A stretch of DNA of 64,000 nt from Rhyzopertha dominica (lineage: Eukaryota > Arthropoda > Insecta > Coleoptera > Bostrichidae): contig QCXZ01000053.1 of the NCBI GenBank assembly GCA_025024175.1, positions 9,920,001 to 9,984,000 on the forward strand, written 5' to 3'. Shown piece after piece: positions 14,101-26,100 of this stretch (position 1 is its first letter; the number at the start of each line of letters is the position of its first letter). A program made the translations under genes and the position numbers. Below the pieces are notes generated by a model that did not search any database, had not been told where the DNA came from, and saw only the letters and a list, made by a program, of their open reading frames with translations.

Positions 14101-17100
14101 ACCAACGGAAGGCTCTAATATTTTACACTCTGCTGCTTCGGGGTTAGAAAATGGAACTTTTGGATACCAGTCTCTGATTTTTTTGGAACTAACAACTGTA
14201 TCATGGCGACTAGAAATAGAATATTTATTGCTTCTTTAATCTGAATATACAAGACTGTTACCTTGGGTCAATATTATTAATAATTCTATTACAATTGCTT
14301 ATGAAACTCTTAGGAATCGTTGCGAAAATTTCTTTTCTGGGTAGATAAACTGAGGTCATCTGTTGATTGTTAATACTGTACGAGACACTTGGCAAAGCTT
14401 TCGTATACCTAATAGGAAAAAAATGTAAAACATGTTAGTTTTGTTTTCGTTATAAAAAATCAACCATAGACAAGTACAAGACAATTAGATTGGCATATCT
14501 CAGTTTCACTTATAATTCTTGGCACTAGCATCTGTCGACAGTATGCAGGACCAGTCAAGAATATATATCTATTGGCACATAATGAATTCAAATTTTTGTT
14601 CACAACTTAATGTGTTATGTAACCATAACTTGTCATTTTTGAGATATGACATAAACTTGTTTTTTTATATGTTAATTACAGTTGGCTATGGATTCATAGT
14701 CGGCGATTTTTTACCTATACAACAATAAAACACTCAGTATAATTATATTGATTATTTTTCCGACCCAAATATCGACCAATAGAATTGCACCATTCGACGT
14801 CACGTGGTACAACCTACATGGTATTATACTGATAATTTTTTGATTATTTTCTCTGGTAGTTGCTATATATAAAAAACAAAACATGATCCAGTCAAATTAA
14901 CCACACGTCAAACTGACAGGTTGAATTCAATTGTGAAAATTGGNGATTTTGCATGAAAATGAGTCGATTTGGAGTTTGTTCTCTGTCCACCANCGATAAA
15001 AAAGTCAAAGGAAATGTTCCCATTAATACGGAGAAGGCAAAAAAAACAGTTTGGAACCAATTTACTACTTTTTGTACTGAGAGGAAATACACATTGAGTG
15101 CTGAAACGAGTGAAGCGCAATTGGCAAACATTATGAAAGATTACGCTTACAATATGAAAAAAATGGATGGAGAAGACTATAAGGAAGGTACAATAAAAAC
15201 AATGTGGGTCGGAAAAATAATCCCCCGAATACCACACGAGCTTCAAAATTATCTGGCATTTCCCGATAGGTTCCCTGCAAACAAATAAAGTCGTCAAGTT
15301 TTTCAGGAAAAATCACTCGCGCTTCGCGCTCATGATTTTTTAACCTGAAAAACTTGACTCCTTCATTTGTTTGCAACGAACCTATCGGGAAATACCCGAT
15401 AATTTTGAAGCTCTTGTGGTATTATAAGTGAAAAATACCAGTNAAGGTGAATTTTCTGTATGTATATAAATTATTAATTAATGCCTAATAGAAAAAAGTA
15501 AATATTACACAGGGACTCGAGTGGTGGCATTCGACCCAAGAGGACGTGTTTTTGAGCGCTATGAAGTGACTACCTAAGATCTGAGTGTTTGTTTTAATTT
15601 GTGATTAAAAAAGACTACAATGGGCACACATTAATTAAAAGTGAATGACGATAGGGTGTACGTATGTGCCGTGTGTCGTTTGTTGGGCTGGCCAGCAAGA
15701 AAGGAGAGTAGAGGGATTCAACACCGATCACGCCAACATTAGCCGGTGTTTTGATAAGCAGCTAAGTTTTAGTATAATTGCATATAACAGGAACATAATT
15801 TGTCTCATAAACAATAACAATTTCCCAAATTCAATACCAGATATGTTTTTTCCTTTAGAATAAATGTAGCAGCATCATACAAAATTTTGCCTCTTACGGT
15901 GTCGGAGGGCAAATAGCAGACCCTTAACAGATATAAAGATGGCAAAAAGGTTCCGATTCTGGGAAATGGTCTGGACCGGAGATAGCAAGTTGTTTATGTC
16001 TAAGAGGGTAACACCCAGAGAAATGGGCATGTTCAAAAATAGGTCAAAATGTAATTGTATCGACTTGTTTCAAGCACGATAACGATATCTAGAAAACTCA
16101 CATAGCATTAAGGAAGCTTAAAAAACAAATACATACCGTAGTAGGAACAAGTAGAACGAACAACTAACCAGCAAAATAATAAAAACTACTTTCATCTTTT
16201 CAGGCGTTCTTTCAGAAAAAACAAACAAAAAATCTCTTACAGTAACAACGAATCAACGAAAGATAAAAGAAGATAAATGTATAAGGAAAAGGGAATATGC
16301 TGGCAACGTATATAAGCCCAAATATTAAAACAGCTTGTGGTTAGCTCACGATCGGCGACACACCAAATAATTGCTATCAACTCTTAGTTTTCTTGATATT
16401 GTGTTCTAGTGTTAGGTTCCTGTAATGTAGATATTGTTGGTGTTGTAACAGTGATGTAGTTCAGTGCGTCTAAAAAAAGTGTATACAAGGAATCACACAA
16501 TTGTGGTACAGAAAATCTCGGGAGACGGCAACCGCCTTCGAAGCACATTAAGTCACCAAAGGTACGGGGAGAACACAAAAGCCTCCCAAGAAAAATAAGA
16601 AGAAAAGCTGGAAGAAGAAATCATTGTGACAAGAACAGAAAGAAGCAGTAAGTAAGAAAGCACTTGCTTTGGTATATAAGCAAAACCAGTTCTATGCCGT
16701 GCTGTCTACACTAGACCTAAACTGCACTGATGAGCTGTAATGACAGCGAATTAGATGTATCTGCAGTTGGTTGAGGTGTAGAGAGCACAGCATAGACATG
16801 CATTTTAAGAAAGCACTGTACAGGAACCAGGAAAACATGGAAGGAAGTCCAGCCACAAAAAATTGGGATAATCCTAAAGAAGCTCTAATGTATAGAAAAG
16901 AAAAGAAACTAATACACAAGACGAGAAAATTTCCGGTGGAGTAATATCATCCCATCTAGAGACCCAACAAGCGAATGGATAAGCACATACGAAATCACTC
17001 AAAGTATCGACTTACCATCAAGAAGCAGCAACATAAACAGGAATCAAACGATTATTTTAAATTCTAAGATTTTAAGTTAATAGTGTTCTAGTGCTACGTT

Positions 17101-20100
17101 CTTGCGTTTACATTGTTATTGTGATTATCGTTACAGTGAAGTAGTTCCGTGTATCTAGCCAAGTGTATATACAAGAAATCACGTAATCGTGGAAAAAATC
17201 CAGCAAGACCGAAACTACCAGATATACGTTGAGAACATTACCAACCGCAACACAAACATCTTGTAAGACAAATAAGAAGAAAAACTACAAATCACAGACG
17301 AACCATATGCTCAGAGGGACCTTGGAAGAAACTATTCAAGAACCACAACCAAAAGTCAGAGTAGAAGAAATCATACCGATAGCAACAGAAAAGTAAGAAA
17401 AAGAAAAGAAAGAAAAGAAAAGAGTAAAAAACCAACAAAGGTGGAGAGAATCATAGCAGAATCAAACGTAACTGAAGAAAAAACAATGGTCAGAAATCAC
17501 AAAAGACAAGAAAACAATAAATAAGCAAGTCCTAAAGTTGTAAACAATCTCAGGCAGCAGCTCGTCCAAGGAAGAACAAGAACAATGCAGCCGAACTAAG
17601 CTAACATCCAACAAGGATGCTAATAAAAGAGTATCCGCTGGTTGGATGCCCTAAAAACCTCCCAATTCCAGTCCCCAAAGTCCTGTAACATGCGCTACGT
17701 GGGAGCCCACTAGCAACAAGCGTGTAACCCCTCCAACCCAGAGTAGACGTAGCCGGCCCGGCGGTATATCCGGGAGCGGCAGAAATGCCTACCGTACGCT
17801 GGTTCCATCAATCAATCAATCAATCAATAGAAAAAAGTAAATATTACACATGTTGGACAGATAATAATTTTTCGTAGGCAAATTTGTAATTACTCGATTT
17901 CTTAGACTTTAGCTGTAATGGGACAGAGTTATACAAATTGCAGATGTTCTAAGAAAAGGAATGTTTAAAGAAACTACGTTTATGTGCCGGAATCGAAAGT
18001 ACATCTTTACGCCTAATATTAATAGTATCCTTGTGTATACATATTATAGTGTGCTCACCTTATGGGATTTATCGCGGACACCTATTTTGCTCATTTACCT
18101 CTGTATGGTGGCGGTACGTAGCGGTAAACATCGGAACTGCTACATGGTATTAAATGCGGTAAATCGGAGCTTTGAATTTCGTTAAAGGGGAATATCAGAC
18201 TGTACTCCTTCCATCAAACGTCTGCATTACACGACCAGGACTATGGGGCACGGTTGAGGGAACGCGGGGGATCAAACAACTTCTAATAACAGCGTGATTG
18301 ATATACGATATACGTGCACCTGCACGAGCCATCGAAAAATGAGCATTTTCGACTTTCGCGATTTCGCACATCATGGCATGCAAATTGCAAAGTTCCGATA
18401 CGTAATGGCTATTAATAAAATCTGTATATTAAAAAACTGTTTCATACAAAGATCGCGGGCACTTTATAGACGAATTTTGTTAATTTGGCTAATTAGGTAT
18501 ATAGGAGCGTTTACATTTGCGACTATACCTATTTTTATATTCATTTCGTAGATTATGAATTTTTGGTAAAGCATAGCTTTTTAATATTAAGGGATTTTTT
18601 TAACTTTAATTTGTATTGAATGTATTGAAGATTACTATCTATCTGTATATTAACAATCCTATTAGGTAACATTTAGGATAAAGAAGACGTGTTAAACTAA
18701 TATGGAATTTATGATATTAAATGCTCCCATATGAAAAGAGTACACAGGCCAAACACAATATAGCTGCCTAAGTATTAAGCCGGGTCCACATTAGTAAAAA
18801 TTTGCATTGTGCATTGTGCGCGGCAAAAATGTATTTTAATAATGTAGTGCGTACGTATGCGGCACATAAAAATCAACATAAAAATATCTGCCGCGCACGA
18901 TGCACGCTATCCGTCGGTTGGTGGTTTTTTTTGACGAACATTAAAAGGAATTTGCACTAAAATATAAATGCTGTTAGTGTAACTGGTCCAAAGAAGATGT
19001 GCGACGTTCATTGTCCTGTATAATTTGATATCAAAACAGAATAACCAGAAAATCAAAAAAAGATTAAGACTTCTAGAACAAACCACTATATCACAGAAAA
19101 GCAATCGATTGGGATAGCAGTATTTCCCAAAGTCTAAAATCAGCTGCAAATCTCTGAAGGTACTGCTTTTTTGACGCACGGGCCGAGCGCTTACGAATGG
19201 CACACAACACAAATTTTTTCATAATGTGGACCCAGCTTTAGATTCCAAGGCTATAATATTCATCACGTAAACAATAGAGACAGAGAAAAGTCACCACTAG
19301 AACTGCATAATATGGAAGCAGCAGATCCCGGATTTATCATAACCAACATCAAAAATATAAAACTGTTAACACGTGTCGAACTGGATCCCCTTAGAGACTA
19401 TTTATCTATATGAAACACATTTTAAACCACCTGCTAAACACAGATCTTTTACGCCTCGAAATAACCCACTTAACGCAAGAGAATAGCCGAATATGTAATA
19501 TAAACAAATTCTTTCCCATATTTGCTTGATTAGTTATAGTTGTTAAGCCACTGAAAAGTTCAGCGGTGAGGTTGAAATGCTGGCTGGTTTTGCAAAAATT
19601 TAATTTGGAAATAGAATTTAAAGACGTATTTGGTTACAACGCATTAAGAACAGGTCCATTTATTCTTATTATTTGTCTCTTTACCCAATTATCTTCAAGT
19701 TTTTGAACATAAGTTCTTATTGATCCTATTAAAGTTACCACAGCACATCTCTTATTATGTTACATTAGGTGTCCGAAACCGTATCTCATTTACTACATTA
19801 GTCGATGAAATAACAAACATTGTAGCCTGACCTACCCTCACACGACCTATCTTCAGAAGCCTCGTTTGTCAAGGCTTGCAAGACTGTTTTATTGCTCGTT
19901 CGATTGTTTTTCGAAGTATTATCGCACGGACCGTCTGGTTATAATAAAACATATATCTGAGATTTCAACTGCTGCGGGACAGTAAACGTAATATTGAATG
20001 ATCTGATTTCTTTTGCCTGTTAGACAAAGTACTTATAAATAGGTAGTCAATAAATCGTACGAGGAATAACCCAAGCATTTATAAAAAACAGAGTTCATCT

Positions 20101-23100
20101 TTTAATGGGATATCCTACGATAGGCGTAGGCGTTACTCTTAGAAAGCTATGTTGGCAGTTTGTATTTTGCATATAAGTACACGAACATTTACGGAGATTA
20201 CATGTTCATTATACAAACTAAAAAAACGATTTGTAAGACAGTATGGCTGCATAAGACATAAGATTTTGCGTTTAATACGTATTATAATACAAATTTATAT
20301 GGATATACTATTTATGATTGAAACTCGTATTCTGCACTCGCATAAATATAGCATCACTTGGCAACATCGGCAAAGGAATGGTTTTAAAGTAGGGGACATG
20401 AGGGGTACTCAAAATGCCGGTAACGTCAATTACTTCTATTTTACAAATTCGTTACAGCGCCATCAAACGTTTGCCCCCAGAAACACTCGCATTTCGCCCC
20501 CAAAATCTGTCCGTTTTTTCGCAATGTAGGAGAGCACACTATAATATGTATACACAAGGATAGTATGTATATCCGTCCAAAATTTGATTTTATTGCAAAG
20601 GTAGGGTGGAGTTTTGTTTGAGATTATTCTATGACACAAACAAACAAAGTGAAGCCTTCTTCTGTCCGACACGCTCAGCCACGGAATCATAANGCGTNTG
20701 TGAGTGACATGANCTCCCCTACCACTCCTGTATAGCAAGCGAACACAAGCATTTTGTACCATCTGTATTCTCCTGGAACACTCAAAATTAAAACACGGAC
20801 CGAAAACAGTGTAAGCAAAATTAAACACAGACAAAACCATGACCTCGCAAAGATATATTTTTTGTTTTAAATTTAAATAGTGTCATATTTTGTAGATTGC
20901 TTTCAGGTTGCAGAAAGACCTACCAATAAGTGAGCTGATAGGTGAAACAAAGCGTAATAATACATTGTTTTGTTTCATAAAAACTCTCATTTCAAAAATA
21001 AATTGAAATTAACAGTTAACATAACAAGAAGATGCAACACAATACAATAAAAACTGAATAAAAACAAAAAACTAAAATATGAATTACTACAAAAGGTGTT
21101 CAAATAATCCTCCCTTATTTTGTATGCATAAATTGCATCCATTTAAAATGGAGTAAGTTGCCTTCCCAATAGAACGTCTGTCAACCGTAGCAAAAGCTTG
21201 TAAAACGCAGCTCTTAAGTCATCAACTGTTTCATATTTCCTTAGGTACACTTTGTTTTTTATTGTAGCCCATAAAAAGAAATCTAAAACACATAAATCTG
21301 GAGAACGGGGCGGCCAGACAACAGGTCCGTTTCTTCCTATCCACGTGTTTGCAAACATTTGGTCAAGATAATTCCTTACCTGCACTATATTATGAGGAGG
21401 TGCTCCATCGTGTTGGAACCACTCCATTGTTCTACGCAACTCCAAGTTTAAATCTTGAAGGATTTCTTCAAAATCATTTTGTAAAAAATGAAGGTAACTT
21501 TCACCACCTAAAGAATGGTCAAAAATGTACGGATTTAAAATAATACCGCCTCAAACATTAATCCCAAATCTAACTTGAGGTCTTCTTTGTTGCATTTTGC
21601 GAGGGATTCTTTGTACCCAGAGTTGTTCATTACGTCAGTTAAACATAGCTCACTTTGTAAATTTTGTTTCATCCGACCACATAATCTTAAAAAAAAAACT
21701 GTGGGTCTTCTGCGCACTTGTTTCTATACCAGTTACAAAACCCCAGACGCTGATCTTCATCTCCATCATGTAATCGTTGGCTAATTGCAAGCTTGTAATT
21801 TCAATGTTTTAACAACAGTGCTTTGTGACGTGCCAGTATTTAAAGCAATTTCACAAATTGAACATGACGAATTGATGTTTACACTGGTCAAAATGTTTGT
21901 GTTCACCCCTGGACCGATTTCTTGGTTTACAAAAAGATCCATATAGTTATTGTAAAGCCTTTTAAATTGCTTTAAAGAAGGTTGACGGCAATCTTGGTAG
22001 CGATGAAAGTATTCTGCAGATGCTCGAACGGAATTTTTGCAGCATGTGATGTAGCATTCAATCATATTAAGCTTTTCTAGATTTGAAAACTCCATTTTCA
22101 ACTTACAAATACGTGAATTTTTAGTGCTCAGTTCTAACTGTCAGATACAAGAAACATTTATTGTTCCATGGCTAGCTATTTAAAATCAAAACATATAATA
22201 CAGAAAACTAACCTTAACTATGGTATTTTTCAAAATAACTATACTAAATGCCGACTTTATGAATCCATAGCCAACTATAGTTTCTAAAAAAAACACAAGA
22301 TTATGTCATATCTCAAATATGACAAAACATATAACAAACTTGATTACGGGTAAAATTATCTACAACTTTTGTATTTACATTTTATTTTAACAAAAAATAA
22401 ACGAGATAAAAGGATAATATTTTGTCGGTGTCTCTTGAAAACACTGACAAAAAAGTTAATAGTCTGACGTTTCGATTTCACCTGTAATCGTTGTCAAAGA
22501 CGAAGAACCTCAAATTTTGCCTGACACAAGTTCAAACAAAATTTTGAAAGTAAATAATCAAATCACCAAGGATGCGAGACGTGATAGAAACAACATGCCA
22601 ACCTGATAAAAAAGAACCTAACGATGAAAAAAGAACTACCTACCTACTAAATATATACACGAACTACTTGATAAAAGATAACTACAAAATAGCCTTCCAA
22701 ATGTCACCTAACTCATAATTTCCACAATCCCTATTAAAATTATTAGTATTCCTACAAATTTCTATAGCTTCTTTTATTAGACGTTTGTGATAATATTTTT
22801 CTCTATGTAAAATTTTTGTTTTATCAAAATCAATCATGTGTTTAGTAAAATATGACTGTTCCGCTACGGAAGATTTATCTATCTGTTGCAACCTAGTAGC
22901 ATGTGTGTGTTCTTTTAAACGCGTACCTACTTTTCTTTTAGTTTGACCTATGTAACACTTGACGCAAGAACAAGTAATTTTGTAAACACCTTCACTCTTT
23001 AAACGTACTTTATCTTTAGTAGAACTTAAAATTTTATCTAAATTATTATATGCACTATCAACAACGAAAATATCGTGTTTTCTAAGCATCCTCTTTAATT

Positions 23101-26100
23101 TTTCCGAAAGGCCTTGTACATAAGGCAAACTCAACTTCAATTTACTTTGTCCTGGCTGAGAATTTACTTGATTTGGATGAGCACTTTTATTAAAAACTGA
23201 CCAAATATTCTTACTGCTACAACCATTTCTCAGTAGCAGTAAGAATATTTGGTCAGTTTTTAATAAAAGTGCTCATCCAAATCAAGTAAATTCTCAGCCA
23301 GCCCAAAGTAAATTGAAGTTGAGTTTGCCTTATGTACAAGGCCTTTCGGAAAAATTAAAGAGGATGCTTAGAAAACACGATATTTTAGTTGTTGATAGTA
23401 CATATAATAATTTACGAGGCATGTTTTTTAAGTAAGTACCGTTTTGCGATTCCGCCGCCGCAGCGCTACGGTCGGCGTTCCGCGCATGCGCGCTGGTTAC
23501 CTACATCTCTTGTCTACTCACTGACGCCATTTCAGTTTGATTCTTCATTGTATACGTTGTTTACTGAGTGTTTAAGATGCCTCCGACAATCGTGAGTCCC
23601 GCCGATTGTGAAGTACGGGCTGTTATACGATTTATTAGTGCTAAAGGCGTAAAACCGATCGATATTCATCGTGAGATCTGTGAAGTTTACGGACAAAACA
23701 TTATGGGTGATGGAATGTTAAGGAAATGGGTGAGAGCATTTAAAGATGGCCGCACAAATGTGCATGATGAAGAACGGGGTGAGCGTCCTTCGGTCGTTAA
23801 TGAAGATTTGGTGCAGAAAGTGAACGAAAAGGTGAGAGAAAACAGACGCTTTACAATTTCATCATTGTGCGACTGCTTTCCTCAATATTCTCGTAGTGTT
23901 TTGTATAGCATTGTGACCGAGAACTTGAATTACCGGAAATTGTGTTCACGTTGGGTTCCGAAAATGTTGACGGATTTGCACAAAACCCAACGTTTAGGCA
24001 GTGCATTGACTTTGCTTGAGCGGTACCTCAATGAAGTTGAAGATTTTTTAGACCAAATTATTACTGGTGACGAAACATGGGTGGCCTACGTCACACCAGA
24101 ATCGAAACAACAATCCATGGAATGGCGACATTCATCATCACCCAAAAAAGTGAAGTTTAAGCAAACAATTTCTGCCCGGAAAATCATGTGCACAGTTTTT
24201 TGGGACAGAAAAGGAGTATTGCTAGTGGAGTTTCTGCCTCGTAATGAGACAATCAATGCAGCGTCTTATTGTAAGACATTGGACAATCTGCGTCGTGCAA
24301 TCCAGAACAAAAGACGTGGCAAGTTGAGTAAGGGTATCGTTTTGCTGCATAACAATGCCCGTCCACATGTGGCTAATCGGACCAAAGATCTCATCAAATC
24401 TTTTAAATGGGAAACTCTAGATCATCCTCCATACAGCCCTGATCTGGCGCCCAGCGACTACCATTTGTTCCTGCACTTGAAGAAACACCTGGGTGGTCAG
24501 CGTCTTCAAGACGATAACGAAGTCGAAACATTTGTGATACAGTGGTTAACAAGTCAGGCGGCAGAATTTTATGAGGAGGGTATTCAAAAACTGGTGCCAC
24601 GTTATGACGAGTGCCTCAATATTCACGGAAATTATGTAGAAAAGTAGATTAAGGTACAGGCTTTCATGTAAGATAAAATTATTGCGATATCTTTGCACGT
24701 CTTTTTTTAATTCCAAAACGATACTTACTTAAAAAACATGCCTCGTAGATAAAATTTTAAGTTCTACTAAAGATAAAGTACATTTAGAGAGTGAAGGTGT
24801 TTACAAAATTACTTGTTCTTGCGGCAAGTGTTACATAGGTCAGGTCAGGTCTAACTAAAAGAAAAGTAGGTACGCGTTTGAAAGAACACATACATGCTAC
24901 TAGGTTGCAACAGATAGATAAATCTTCCGTAGCGGAACAGTCATATTTGACTAAACACATGATTGACTTTGATAAAACAAAAATTTTACATAGAGAAAAA
25001 TATTATCACAAACGTCACAAACGTACAAATTTGTAGGAATACTAAATTTTAATAGGGATTGTGGAAATTATGAGTTAGGTGACATTTGGAAGGCTATTTT
25101 GTAGTTATCTTTTATCAAGTAGTTTGTGTATATATTTAGTAGGTAGGCAGTTCTTTTTTCATCGTTAGGTTCTTTTTTATCATGTTGGCACGTTGTTTCT
25201 ATGACGTCTCGCATCCTTGGTGATTTGTTTATGTACTTTAAAAATTTTGTTTGAACTTGTGTCAGGCACATTTTGAGGTTCTTTGCCTTTGACAAAGATT
25301 ACAGGTGTAATCGAAACGTCAGACTATTAATTTTTGTCAGTGTTTTCAAAAGACAGCGATCTATCCGACAAAATATTATCTTAATATTATGGACGCTGAA
25401 AGCATTCACCCTCGTATATGGAGATAAAAGGATTTAAAGAAATACTCAAAACTTAGTTTTTCCAAAATATCTAGCAATGAACATTTTTTAAAAGCAAAAC
25501 GTGCATTGTGTTCGGTCAACAAAATGGCGAATCTCTCCATTCAACCTTCCCTTTTTTTTGAGATACCCATACTAGTCATCGAAAAAACCTCAAACTGTAT
25601 ATAACTGCATGCATAATTTTAATAGATAAAGATATGCATTTTGAGTTCTCACTTGCGGTTGATTGACAGATAACTACAAATAATAATGGAACAAACTAGC
25701 AGCAAATTAGAAGGAAACTAGAAAAGAAAAAAAATTGCTACCTTGTGTATTGTTGGGATACCACTTAAAATAGATTCCTATGTTATCGACATTTCTCGCT
25801 TAATATGTAATTTATTTTAGTAACACTGCAAGCACTTTGTATAACTGAACACCATAATTATCTTGTACCTGTCTATAACATTAACTCACCGGACATAAAT
25901 AGGAGGTACAACTTTTTCATCTCCATTCACACCACTGACTCTCAACGAAGATAAGGTATACCGTGCATCTCCAAAAAGTAACTGTTTCCTAAAACTGAAG
26001 AAGCATTTCTATATCTGTCTCACCATTTCAGGAATATTAACTCACTCAAAACAGTCATGTTTAACTATTTCCTTGTGTCCCATCTGTTTCACTTCATTCA

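Larger units (their letters stand above)
17851..20840 (-). pseudogene. Jockey/CR1-like LINE C-terminal remnant, split by element B
   Basis: Minus-strand frame 20840-20560 contains FECSRRIQMVQNACVRLLY, then PWLSVSDRRRLHFVCLCHR and TPPYLCNKIKFWTDIHT, the region after the reverse transcriptase in many arthropod non-LTR elements. It continues at 18028-17851 with INIRRKDVLSIPAHKRSFF and LYNSVPLQLKSKK. Element B (18029-20559) sits between the parts, and removing it with one 7-bp duplication restores the frame across the junction. A stop replaces an expected Tyr in the second part (FS*NI), and Ns occur near 20692-20713. Confidence 0.7.
22416..25420. mobile_element. Penelope-like element in palindromic form, 13-bp TSD
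   Basis: Left arm 22416-23220 and right arm 23233-25420 are inverse copies, with a 12-bp spacer (23221-23232). Each arm is a 5'-truncated Penelope-like 3' part carrying the GIY-YIG endonuclease region, and both truncate at the same base. The whole unit is flanked by the direct repeat GAGATAAAAGGAT (22403-22415 and 25421-25433), so it entered as one insertion. The right arm was later hit by a mariner (23415-24745). It also has a small GTCAG expansion after CYIGQ and a deletion near 25010-25025 that break its frame. Related ends lie at 27455-27640 and 44993-45235. Confidence 0.82.
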
